This document shows, in pieces, positions 41,065 to 50,929 of a stretch of 64,000 nucleotides of DNA. The number at the start of each line of letters is the position of its first letter. The stretch's first letter is position 1. A program made the position numbers and the translations under genes. Source of the stretch: Acanthosepion lycidas. Its lineage: Eukaryota; Mollusca; Cephalopoda; Sepiida; Sepiidae. The stretch covers positions 39,544,081 through 39,608,080 of the forward strand of contig OZ010613.1 in the NCBI GenBank assembly GCA_963932145.1, read 5' to 3'. The notes beneath the pieces are model-generated. The model did no database searches and was not told the DNA's origin. It worked only from the letters and a program-made list of their open reading frames with translations.

Positions 41065-41400
41065 TTTTGTTTTAATCAATTCACCCCAAGCAAGGCGAAG
41101 ATGCCACTAAGACGCAAGGGAATTACTGGGAGCGAAAGAGAATGAGAAAACTTTAGGAGGAACCAGATACCCAATCCTAAACAATAAAAAGAAAGATAAA
41201 CCTATACTCCTGTTCAAAGGACCACGGAGGAGTGTGAACCGGGTGATAGGCGAAGCTATCTATTCCTACTGAGAAGAAAAATAATTAGTAAATAAAATTT
41301 CAGGGTTCAGGCGGAGACGTTAGAAGTATAGGGTTGAAATAGACTTTAGAAGGAACCGGAAACAGAATCCTACGCAGGGAAAAAGGAACAAAGCTCTGTT
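41065..41400 (-). pseudogene. LINE 3' end and UTR fragment
   Basis: Starts with poly(T), then CAATTCACCCCAAGCAAGGC and CACTAAGACGCAAGGGAAT, the LINE 3' UTR motif shared with 22120..22180 and 54425..54490. The remainder is noncoding or too degraded. Confidence 0.55.
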
Positions 41401-41419
41401 AAATAATAGTTTCAGACTA

Positions 41420-41508
41420 TTAGGTTGGTGCAAAAATAATGACGTAATAATGTCGTTTTTTGACGTATTTTTTAACGTCAAAAAACGACATTACTACGTC
41501 ATTATTTT
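41420..41508. mobile_element. MADE1-like MITE, copy 7, right end truncated
   Basis: 102-bp subtype in which the final GCACCAACCTAA is missing. The left end and most of the palindrome are intact. Confidence 0.88.
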
Positions 41509-41982
41509 TTAGTGGCGGTGTATTTGGCTCAGACCTTCTGAGGCTGACCTTTAAGGTCAGATGGTAGACAAAATAGGGATGTCGATTTTGATTGGCTCAG
41601 CCGAACGTGGGAATAATAGAGTTAGTGTTTTCAGTGAGTTAAATTTTTACACGTCATACATAGCAGACGTGGTTATTTCGTGGTCGTGCAACTTGCTCCC
41701 CAGTTGGGGTGATAGATCGACCGCACATCGACATCTTTAATAAAATAATAAGTCAAAATCCCCTTTTTTGAATTTCTCATTTTACCTTTGAACAAACCAA
41801 CTAGCGATCACCCGACCGGAAGATAACAAAGAGAAGAATGGAACATATGAGTGAATCAAGACCGTCACCCCAAGCACGAAGTTCCAGTTCAAAACGAGAA
41901 TGATTTATATTGTCATATGCGAATTTAGTTTTTAACTTATTTATAAGAACTATCAATTTAGTTTTGTGTAGATATATTAGTA

Positions 41983-42085
41983 TTAGGTTGGTGCAAAAAT
42001 AATGACGTAATAATGTCGTTTTTTGACTTATTTTTTAACGTCAAAAAAACGACATTATTACGTCATTATTTTTGCACCAACCTAA
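41983..42085. mobile_element. MADE1-like palindromic MITE, copy 8
   Basis: 103-bp subtype with complete ends and TA flanks; pairs with 26909..27010 and 41420..41508 as the long subfamily. Confidence 0.93.
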
Positions 42086-42094
42086 TACATGGTG

Positions 42095-42475
42095 AGTCTA
42101 TTTAACCCATAGTTTGAAATTTTAAATTCAGAGTTGTCCTTTTCTTAGACTGGTTGCAACTCAAGTCTATGAGACATAGTCTGTCCTGATTGAGATTGTC
42201 TTCAGGGAGTGTATCCATATTCTCCATGCACGGCCAGCTGCGGGTTAGTGAGGCTATTTAACCCATAGTTGGAGGTTTTTTTTATTCAGTGTTGTCCTTC
42301 TCCTAGACCGTTTGCCACCCAACGCTATATGACCCAGTCTGTCTTGCTATTAGTGATGGGGAGGGAGAAGATATTAATTGCAATCAAGTTCGTTGCTTTT
42401 CCTTACATGCCCTTACCCTTGGGGAAGGTATGAAACTAATAAACAGCTTAAAAGCAAAAAACACAAAGAAATGTT
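42095..42475 (-). mobile_element. SINE family C 3' bodies, tandem partial copies
   Basis: TATTTAACCCATAGTT followed by AATTCAGAGTTGTCC and TCTTAGACTGGTTGC occurs twice (42100..42200 and 42258..42345), with CCAA(C/G)GCTATATGACCCAG, then TACCCTTGGGGAAGGTATGA. These match the minus-strand body of family C as at 60430..60690. Confidence 0.65.
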
Positions 42476-42639
42476 TTAATAAGAATTTAATATCGTTGCA
42501 TTAAAAATGTCAAGATCTACGATTAATATATTCAAGTATGTTTGGTTGAATAGTCTAGACACATGATTGTCTATTTATGTTATTTTAATCCTCTCAAATT
42601 TACGGATCAATTTCTTAATGTTGTTATTAAAGTGATTTA

Positions 42640-42725
42640 GAAAGACGCCGTAGTTTTAACTATTTCTTTTATTTCTCCAAGTACTTTCAATATCATCCAA
42701 GATCATCTTCAGGGGGTGAATTACT
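42640..42725 (-). ncRNA. Degenerate hammerhead-like core
   Basis: Minus strand: CCCCCUGAAGA, an irregular stem II region, then GAAAGUACUUGGAG. AGUACU could form a two-pair stem III and GG/CC a short stem I, but the fold is weak. It resembles the conserved CTGAAGAT..GAAAG motif common in Penelope-like elements. Likely a fossil. Confidence 0.25.
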
Positions 42726-42904
42726 AAGACAAAAACTAATGTGATTGATAGCTGTGAATTTTCTTGTAAATGCGCATGAAACACGCTCTGTTGATTCAAA
42801 AATTGACGTTACCTATCAAGGGAGGTAACTTAATTTATGTTGTAATGAAATGTCCCACACTACATGTCGCCTAAGGGGACTGACTATATCAGTAGCTATA
42901 TATA

Positions 42905-43150
42905 GTGAGCACAGGGTATACCAAGGGGCTTGATTCGGCAATTAGTTGGAGATTCGTCTCCAGATGTGCTGGTCGAACTCTCTGCCTTCGGACAGAGAGG
43001 AACCCAGACGAGGCTATGCCGAAGGGCAAAGTCTCGTCTGGGGTGGTAGACAGCTACCTGACCCCGTTTTTTACGGGGTCTACGGGGAATTTTTGCCCGA
43101 GCCTACGGGCTCGGATACCCCACGTTAAATTCGGCCTTGTGCCACATCTG
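42905..43150 (-). repeat. GC-rich unit (relative of LTR array)
   Basis: Minus copy of the 17440..17905 type unit: GGCACAAGGCCGAATTTAAC, GAGCCCGTAGGCTCGG, GACCCCGTAAAAAACGGGG, CCTCGTCTGGGTTCCTCTC. The frames within it are not genes. Confidence 0.75.
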
Positions 43151-43429
43151 ACCGCGTGGGGCGATTGGCAAATACCCTTACTTCGGGAATTACTAGCCTG
43201 CCACCTGATTCCCTGTCTTTCTGTAGTGTATTCTCTTTTACAATAAATCTCTCGTGTTGCTGTTTCTTCACTCGAATACCACCTCTGTCTGTTTGTAACC
43301 TCTTTAAGGATACAACAATTTAAATTCGTAAAATTTTTCAAAATTACAGTTAACTATTTTAAAACATTGCTGTTATAACTGTAAATTTTCAAAGACTATA
43401 TAATATATTACATTTGAACCCCTGTCCTT

Positions 43430-43900
43430 ACTAAATTATCGCTTAAACAACATACAATATGTAAACCATAAATGATCAAATTGATTGTCAACAAGATGGT
43501 TGCTTTTATTAACGCCGTCTACGAGTTATCCTGTGCCGATTACTAGGCATTTTCTGCTAAATGTCCATCTGTTGGCGCTAAGTTTATTCGCAGTAATACT
43601 TTTAGTGTGAGAACGATGTTATGACTTCATTTGGAGCTGTAAGTAAATTCATAAAAATTGTTTATTGACTATGTTAGCTATTATAAAGTTGGTCTTTGAA
43701 GTCAGATTTCGTAATTGACCTCTGGTAGTCAACGTGTAAAATAAGATTAAAAATAAAGTAGCAAATAAAAACTTAGTTCAAATTTGTTGAAATTTACCTG
43801 TGATACATAAACCATAAATTAACAAATTGATTTCCAACAACGTGTTGAGAGTTTTATTGACATCGACTACAAGTTATCTTATGCCGGCTACTAGTTTTTA
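43430..43900 (+). repeat. Direct duplication of a 110-bp segment
   Basis: TAAACCATAAATGATCAAAT, TTGTCAACA, GACG..GTCTACGAGTTATCCTG at 43455..43555 is repeated as TAAACCATAAATTAACAAAT, ATTTCCAACA, ACATCGACTACAAGTTATC at 43805..43890. A piece also occurs inverted at 36455..36520. Confidence 0.6.
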
Positions 43901-45439
43901 TAGCGACAGTATTTTGAGGGAGGATATTCTGAAATAGGGCTGATTTTAAGACTTCTAAAACGATATAGGATAAAAATATCTGTTTGGAAAATCCATAGGA
44001 AGACCGAATTCTTTGTAAAAAAAAAAAAAAAAAAAATGAAGAAAAAAGACTGTTATAATATTTGAAAAATTAATTGGTTTCTACAAAATCGAGAAATTTT
44101 TATAACTTTTTTTACGAAACAATGTTTTATACATATTCCCTGAAGTCCGCCTCCTATGGAATTGTTGGGGATGAGCAGAATGAACTAAGATTTTTGTTAT
44201 GGTGTTAGAATATATCAGAAGGAATTTTTGTCAGGTTGCGTGATCTTCTCTTGCATCCACAACAATAAATAATACTTAATATAAAACAAGGCAAAACATG
44301 TATGCAATTCAAACAAACAAATGCATTTATATACAATACAAATATTATATACAAAATATTATTACAAGATATTATTGTGTTGTTATGTTTGTTAGTGATG
44401 AAGATTTTTTTTTGTGTGTGTTATGGTGTATTTGTATTACAGACTATAAGAATTCGTAAACACTGTTTTTATGTTCGTGTTGTTCTTTTTGTATTGTTTA
44501 GAATTGAGTCATTTAGAAGTAGTCTACCCTTAACTGTAAGTATGAAATATGTTCAATAATAGTATTTACTTAAATTGTAGTGAGCGTTAATGATTCACTT
44601 TGGATAAGTAAAGTCTTGCGAGTTGAAGTTCTTTGTATTCACAGAGTAATCTTCGAGTCGAGTTTGAGGGTAAGTCAGTTGTGGTTTTTTCGCGCGGGAA
44701 AATTATAATCGCAAGTTACGTGGATTAAATTAGCGCTTCTCTGTGTTCGCTGGACTGATTGATTTATCGTAGATGATCAAAGAGAATGTATAGTTTGAGA
44801 TTCTTGAATGACGAAGAAGTTCGTAGAAGATATTGAACGGGAAAGATTTGTTGTCTCGATTCGCCGAGACGGGAGTAGTAGTCGTCACATTTTTAAGCTT
44901 GAGTGAGTGGTCGAAAAAATGGTCTGCTGCTGATCTGCCCAGGTCTGCATCTGCGAGTCACACGTGCTTTGGGTTTTTTTTTCAACGGTCATGATCACGT
45001 GGGTGGCTCCAAAACGATTTTACGCCAAAACTTCGATGTGCGCGTGCGGGCGACCTGATTGGTAGAAATGAACCAACCAGAGGCCTAGATTTACGAATGA
45101 AAGTTGGAATAGTGCATTACTCGAAGAAGGTAAGATTGGGCTAATAGACGAGCCCAATAGGATAAACCCCCTCCCCTCCCACTAGTGGATGGGGGTGAAA
45201 TATCAAATGGAAAGAAAAGAATTAAATATTTCAAACAAGTTAAGGTCTAGTTGAAGAACAAGATTCCAACTAATGTGGGGGGGTTACAATATAGACCCCA
45301 CCTCCAAAAAAAAGGACTTCTAATTTAAAAACTACGGCACTCAATAATTACGGCCAGTTTAACAAATTCTATTAAGTGCAGCTACCAGAGATAGAAGAGA
45401 TTACTCAACCGGTACATTTTCTTTATTAATGCTCTCGAA
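43901..45439. other. Gene-free stretch
   Basis: About 1.5 kb without recognisable gene, RNA or repeat apart from poly(A) at 44014..44035. It is one of the least repetitive parts, so it may be genuine intergenic or intronic unique DNA. Confidence 0.5.
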
Positions 45440-46200
45440 AGCCCAGGTTCGTTTTGAACTACATCCGGCAGCAAGGCCTTCACTCGAGAGATTGTAGGTT
45501 TCTTAACTGCTATTGTTCCTAGATCCATCCTGATCCGGAGTGGTAGCACCTGTTAGGGTTCTAGCTATGGGTAAATAGTGAACCCCAAACAAAAATCAAC
45601 AATATATTTTTATAATAAAATGAGCAACAATGCATCTTTATAGAAAAATGACAATCAATGCAACGCTAAAACATAAATAAAAATATTTTTTATAGTAAAA
45701 TTAACAAGAATACATTTTATGGTCTACAAACTTAAAAGTTATTTTAAAAAATACATTTTCCCTGATAGTATAAAATTATGTACAAAATATCTGCAGTTGA
45801 AAGCATAAAATTGCATTGAAAATATTTAGATTTTGGTATTTAATAACTCATAGAGGTTGATATGCCGTTAAACAAATCCAACTATCCGACAATACCTCTA
45901 TATTAAAATTAACAACAATACTTATTTATAGTAAAATTTTAACAATACTTATTTATTGTAAAATTGCCAACAATACCTATTTATTTTAAGATTACCAACA
46001 ATACCTCTTTATAGTAAAATTGCCAACAATACCTATTATACAAAATTACCAACAATATATTTTATCGATAGACGAAGGCATACAATTGCGTTCAAAATAC
46101 ATTTAGTTGAAGCCATAAAATTGTCTTCAAAATATTTAGGTTTCGACATTAAATGGACCGATAGAGGTGTTGATATGCCACTAAACAAAATATGTATCCG
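45440..46200 (+). repeat. Dispersed repeat family B, diverged, with multiple tail units
   Basis: CTACATCCGGCAGCAAGGCC, GGTAGCACCTGTTAGGGTTC, AGCTATGGGTAAATAG, then several AACAATAC.T..TTATAGTAAAATT units and two terminal blocks (AATAACTCATAGAGGTTGAT and AATGGACCGATAGAGGTG). Confidence 0.7.
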
Positions 46201-46360
46201 GAACTTCAATATCATAATTTGGACAAACATGCCATTGATTATATATTTTCCTTGCCTGTCAGCAAAGGACTGGGCATCTTGATACTATGTGATCAACAGT
46301 TTCATCAAATTTATGGCATAAGCGACAGGCGGGATTTGAACCAACTTTGTTGATTCTTGT

Positions 46361-46760
46361 TTGAATATCCGATTAGCACAGATTTCCGTATCAATGAATA
46401 TAACATTCATTGATACGGAAACCAGTGAACAGGATCGGCAAACTTCAATGGAAATATTTAAAAAACCAGGATATCAAAGATATAAAGACGTGTATCTAGT
46501 AAATAAAATATTAATAGCAGTAATAAAAAATATAATATATATATATATACATACATATATTGAAAACAAAATGTTTGAAACGGACAAACCAAATCTCTAC
46601 GCAAAGAACGTTGACGACATTTTTGCGTTGATAAAAAATAAGGACGAAATTATAAATCTTAATTCAACTTTCGAAAAAAGCTCAGCGCTGAAATTTACAT
46701 ACGAAATCATGGTTAATAACAAAATCCCATTTCTCAACGTTGATATTTATATTTACATAC
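46361..46760 (+). pseudogene. Penelope-like element reverse transcriptase fragment
   Basis: The open frame ends with YAKNVDDIFALIKNKDEIIN, LNSTFEKSSALKFTYEIMVN and NKIPFLNVDI. This is the catalytic-loop-to-thumb region of Penelope-like RTs (Y.DD.F, then HP.IKFT.E...N..PFLDV.I). The first position of the catalytic motif is changed (Y.DD shows here as NVDD) and the frame is fused to a repeat (AT-flanked tail after 46760). No GIY-YIG endonuclease is seen. The 3' flank (ACGCTCTATCTCTGATATTG) also follows the hammerhead hairpin at 48060..48132, linking them. Confidence 0.7.
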
Positions 46761-46822
46761 GCTCTATCTCTGATATTGAGTACTTTATCCCATAAATATA
46801 GCACACCTTAAAACTATATTTC

Positions 46823-46825
<3 letters not shown>

Positions 46826-46871
<46 letters not shown>
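46826..46871. repeat. (TA)n microsatellite
   Basis: Alternating TA tract following the PLE-related tail. Confidence 0.9.
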
Positions 46872-46875
<4 letters not shown>

Positions 46876-47726
46876 ACCTTACTATGCACCCCCAATCATC
46901 CATACACTTTACACCTATAGCGAATCGTCTCACTTTACTCACTGTGACGTTCATCCACTCTCCTCCTATCAATTTGTTGTAATCAGCAATCGAATGGACT
47001 GTTGGGAAGCCAAATGATTGACCCTAGAAATAAAATCGGATGAGATCTGAAAATATCATCTCACACACGTCCAGAATCACGTGATTTAATATGAAATATT
47101 GAGCGGGGGAAATATCTGAAGAGTCAGTTAGACTGCGGAGCACGAGCGAGCAACACCCTTTCTTTTGTTATCGTCAACTAAAGTGGATTGCATAATGAAG
47201 AGACTGAAGCCTAGTCCTAATTCACACACACTATGCTCCATGTGGGCATATATTTGATCGACCAAACAGTCCAAGACCAAAATGAAATAAAAGGAAGCAG
47301 AACTTAAAAGATATTCCTGCACATGGGAATACGAAAACAAAGAACTGAACTGAAAGAGAAGAGAAATAAAAGAGGGAAATATAAAGAAGGAGAGAGAGAG
47401 AGAAGAAGAAGGAAAAAAGAGAAAACGTGTTTTATTTCAGATAATGGACAGTATCTAAGTGCTTCTTTTGATTTTCATATCACATACACTGCACACAACT
47501 TTACATGCAGACATATTTTTTTATGTTGTTCTAATGTATAATTAAATCTGGTTAAGTCTTATTCTGGTGTTTGTTACTATTGGTTATTTCTCCTTATCCA
47601 TGCTTATTTAACCCTGCCAGAGAACCGACCACAGAGTGGAAACCTTGGCCATATCCTTTGGCAAATAGTCATTTACTTTTACCATCTTCTTTTTATATTT
47701 TGTGTCATGACAATTGGTTCGTAACA

Positions 47727-47730
<4 letters not shown>
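46872..47730. other. Gene-free stretch
   Basis: No gene recognised; purine-rich patch at 47340..47430. Confidence 0.45.

Positions 47731-47780
<50 letters not shown>
47731..47780. repeat. (TA)n(TG)n microsatellite
   Basis: TA run followed by about 15 TG repeats. Confidence 0.95.
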
Positions 47781-47781
<1 letters not shown>

Positions 47782-47794
47782 AATACCAAGTGGT

Positions 47795-47832
47795 GATATT
47801 TTTCATACTTCAATGCAATCTTCAGGCCATAG
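47795..47832 (-). ncRNA. Degenerate hammerhead-like core, PLE-type
   Basis: Minus strand: GGCCUGAAGA, stem II region UUGCAU..AGUAU, GAAA, then AUC. It is the diverged equivalent of 47952..47990 and is followed 3' by (CA)n(TA)n within about 20 nt. Stem III does not pair; probably inactive. Confidence 0.3.
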
Positions 47833-47887
47833 TTATAATTTCATCTGTTGTATCTATGATATTGAGCACTTTTAAAAATAATACATC

Positions 47888-47920
<33 letters not shown>

Positions 47921-47927
<7 letters not shown>

Positions 47928-48060
47928 TGAACATAGAAGTCAACACTTAGAGGCGACAGTCTGTTTCATGCGATATGCAATCGTCAGGCCACGTGTCGAT
48001 TGCATATAGCATGAAACAGACTGTCGCCTCTAAATGTTGACTTCTATGTTCACTTTTATA
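47921..48060. repeat. Long hairpin with about 57-bp arms
   Basis: Left arm AAAAGTGAACATAGAAGTCA, GAGGCGACAGTCTGTTTCAT; right arm is the reverse complement with few mismatches (ATGAAACAGACTGTCGCCTC, TGACTTCTATGTTCACTTTT). The short centre is TCAGGCCACGTG. It is bordered on the left by (TA)n and on the right by the PLE-linked repeat. Confidence 0.85.
47952..47990 (-). ncRNA. Candidate hammerhead ribozyme in PLE-linked hairpin
   Basis: Minus strand: GGC, CUGACGA (47981..47987), stem II UGC-AUAUC-GCA with a basal U-U, GAAA (47964..47967), stem III ACAG/CUGU with the same sequence type as copy 2 at 35205, cleavage C at 47955, and stem I GCC/GGC. Core positions fit CUGANGA..GAAA..UC. Stem I is only 3 bp and the whole also lies in a longer hairpin that would compete. 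Confidence 0.5.
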
Positions 48061-48167
48061 TTTACACACGCTCTATCTCTGATATTGAGCACTTTATCCC
48101 ATAAATATAGCACACCTTAAAACTATATTTCTTTATATATATATGTAATAATCCGTTGGCATATAAT

Positions 48168-49541
48168 TGTTATGGTCCGGTTCCTTGTACCACGGTGATA
48201 GTCCAAGGTAGAACCAATAAAGTAGAACTCGAACACGGATATGGAATAACACAGATATATTACAAACAGGAATATATACAGAGAGGTAGAAAAGTGTTAG
48301 ATCGAACAATCAGGTTTAGTAGTAATTGTCTGAACTCGACTCTGTTTCGGACTGCCTCTGACTTACTGACGGGCTTCTGACTGACTTCACTCCACACTTC
48401 AGGCTGAACGGTATTTAGTCACCACTCCACGAGGGCATCATGTGGCACAAGGCCAGTTTAACGTGGGATCTCCGAGCCTGTGGGATCTCCGAGCCTGTGG
48501 GATCTCCGAGCCTGTGGGATCTCCGAGCCTGTGGGCTCGGCCAAAAATATGCCCTTTGAACCCGTATGAACGGGTTCAGGTTCGTTTTACCTCCCCGAAA
48601 GAGACTCCGCCCTTCGGCGTAGCCTCGTTAGAGTTCCTCCCCGCCCGATGGCAGATAGCTCAACCGATCACCCGGTCGCCCGACTTCGGACTGAACGGTA
48701 TTAAGTCACCCCCCACCCATGAGGGCATCATGTGGCACAAGGCTGGTTTAACGTGGGATCTTTGAGCCCGTGGGATCTCTGAGCCTGTGGGATCTCTGAG
48801 CCCGTGGGCTCGGCCAAAAATATTCCCTGTAAACCCGTATGCACGGGTTCAGGGTCGGTTTACCACCCCGAAAGAGACTCCGCCCTTTGGCGTAGCCTCG
48901 TTCGGGTTCCTCCCCGCCCGAAGGGAGAGAGTTCAACCGATCCCCCCGTCGCCCGACATAGGACTGAACGGTATTTAGTCCCCCCCCCCCAACGAGGGCA
49001 TCATGTGGCACAAGGCCGGTTTAACGTGGGATCTCTGAGCCCGTGGGCTCGGCCAAAATTATGCCCTTTGAACCCGTATAAACGGGTTCAGGGTCGGTTT
49101 ACCTCCCCGAAAGAGACTCCGCTCTTCGGCGTAGCCTCTTTCGGTTTCCTCCCCGCCTTAAGGCAGAGAGCTGAACCGATCAGCCGATCAGCCGGTCGCC
49201 CGACTTCGGACTGAACGGTATTTAGTCACCCCACCCCACGAGAGCATCATGTGACACAAGGCCGGTTTAACGTGGGGTTTCCGAGCTTGTGGGCTCGGGC
49301 AAAAATATGCTCTTTGAACCCGTATAAACAGGTTCAGGGTTGGTTTACCTCCCCGAAAGAGACTCCGCCCTTCGGCGTAGCCTCGTTCGGGTTCCTCCCC
49401 GCCCGAAGGCAGAGAGTTCAACCGATCAGCCTATCAGTCGGTCGCCCGGCTTCGGACTGAACTCTCTGCTTCCTCTTGAGGCGCAGTATTTATTACGTAT
49501 GGAATAGTCCATTATGTTATTATGGGTAAGGTCCCATAACA
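48168..49541. mobile_element. Solo LTR of an LTR retrotransposon
   Basis: The element begins TGTTATGG and ends CCATAACA (perfect 8-bp inverted ends with canonical TG..CA) and is flanked by the exact 5-bp direct repeat ATAAT (48163..48167 and 49542..49546). There is no internal coding domain or second LTR, so this is a solo LTR about 1.37 kb long. The first 260 bp contain AATAAAG (48216..) and a non-repetitive region. The remainder is a GC-rich tandem array. Superfamily (Gypsy or other) cannot be decided from the LTR alone, though a 5-bp duplication is usual for Gypsy. Frames inside are not genes. Confidence 0.88.
48430..49470 (+). repeat. GC-rich tandem array inside the LTR (four units of about 240-290 bp)
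   Basis: Units begin CATCATGTGGCACAAGGC at about 48428, 48727, 49000 and 49247. Each holds the stem-loops CCCGTGGGCTCGG, GAACCCGTATAAACGGGTTC and CCGAAAGAGACTCCGCCCTT..GGCGTAGCC, and ends GACTTCGGACTGAACGGTAT. The first unit has a nested fourfold repeat of GGGATCTCCGAGCCTGTG (48472..48537). Confidence 0.9.
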
Positions 49542-49600
49542 ATAATGATCTATAGAAAGAGTTCAATGTATTTATTATAACAGAGCATATATGAATAAAT

Positions 49601-49781
49601 AAATTACATATAATTGAAATTTAAAATGACCCCTTTTAAATAGCTATTTCACTCTACAAGACCTAACTTGTGGGCATTATAAATACAAGGAGTTGTATTG
49701 ATAATGCCCACAAGTTAGGTCTTGTAGGGTGAAATAGCTATTTAAATGGGGTAATTTTGAGTTTCTATTCTATGTAATTTA
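49601..49781. repeat. Near-perfect hairpin with about 80-bp arms
   Basis: Left arm 49601..49680 (AAATTACATATAATTGAAAT, AAATAGCTATTTCACTCTAC, AAGACCTAACTTGTGGGCAT) pairs with right arm 49703..49781. The 22-bp spacer is TAAATACAAGGAGTTGTATTGA and is itself partly self-complementary. No coding. It may be a foldback MITE or a hairpin RNA locus. Confidence 0.88.
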
Positions 49782-50094
49782 TATATATATGTGTGTGTGT
49801 GACTTTCATGTTGGCCTGTGTCAAATCCCAAGAGTATAATAACAGAATGTAAACATATGAATGTTTTTTTTTAATTTTTTTTTCCTTAAGATATATTTTG
49901 TTTTTTCTGTATAATGTTTTTTTTTTCAGGGAAGTTTTTTTTTTTAAAACAATCTTCTGGATTCCTTTGACTTAATCTTTGAAATCATTGCAAGATTTTT
50001 TTTTTTGTGAAGTATCGAGTGGCTAAGGAGCGTCAGTAAAACCAGGCTCAAACTCTATTATTGCATTCTTAGGATTTAACAAGAATCATCATAG

Positions 50095-50100
<6 letters not shown>
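49782..50100. other. T-rich gene-free stretch
   Basis: Several poly(T) runs and a TG microsatellite at 49791..49801; no gene. Confidence 0.5.

Positions 50101-50156
<56 letters not shown>
50101..50156. repeat. (TA)n microsatellite
   Basis: Alternating TA tract of about 55 bp. Confidence 0.95.
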
Positions 50157-50158
<2 letters not shown>

Positions 50159-50324
50159 GTGTATTTAGGCAGTATCTTTTCATCCATACACACTTCATTA
50201 AATAATATAGACAAGTGTTGCCTATTTTATGTAAATTTTTTTCGTAACATCTGATAAGTTTAATAACATTATCGTTGAACAAAGAAAGAAATTCACAATG
50301 GTGATCCATATTTTTTTAATACAA

Positions 50325-50366
50325 TCTAAGCTTTCGGCTTACTTAAGCCATTATCAAAGATGTCAA
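50325..50366 (-). ncRNA. Fossil hammerhead-like motif
   Basis: Minus strand: UUGAUAAU, stem II GGCUU-AAGU-AAGCC (perfect 5 bp), GAAAGCUU. The strand CUGANGA has decayed to UUGAUAA and stem III is missing, so it is not a ribozyme now, but matches the Penelope-like CTGATGA..GAAAGC motif class. Confidence 0.3.
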
Positions 50367-50929
50367 TGACAACATATTAAACAATATACAGACACGACAG
50401 TGATGATAGTCTGTCAATGATTACATAGATGATTTCTAAGCAACGATAAACACGAGTATATAAGACGCTAGAAGTGAAAATCGCACCGCATCTCATGACG
50501 TCACACATGACCACACGAGAGTGAATTAGAGAAGTATGAAGTATGGAAAGCCGTTGGTATAAACCAATGGCTTCTGTTACCAATTATAGACATTTAAGAA
50601 TATTTGTAGAGATGCCATAATTGATTTTGTTTAGGTTGGGTTTCAACTGTTTGATGTATAATGCTTCAAGGATTTTGGACTCTCCCGTCGTTGATCGACG
50701 CGAGCCGTTGATCCACGCCTACTAGGATACTCTAAGCACGACTTGGCAGCAGAATGATGCGAAAACTCCCCGCTGGAGTTTCACCCTACTACGTATGAGG
50801 GTTTAGCCATTCAGCCAGACAACCATGCATATATCGTATAATTGTTCGCTCCATTTGTCAGAAGATATTAGAGAAAATTTTTTTAATTAATGCTTAAATG
50901 GTAAAAGAAATTACTTCAAACGTTATTTT
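50367..50929. other. Gene-free stretch
   Basis: No recognisable gene or repeat. Confidence 0.4.

Noticed and set aside
42905-43246. 113-codon frame
   Set aside because: Lies in the GC-rich LTR-related unit, minus copy; same sequence family as the array at 48430..49470.
44302-44559. 85-residue hydrophobic frame as a possible small membrane protein
   Set aside because: AT-biased Ile/Phe/Val-rich composition as expected by chance here; no start context or homology I can name.
48442-49460. Several overlapping frames in both directions in the GC-rich block
   Set aside because: They repeat with the tandem units of the solo LTR and show no conserved domain.
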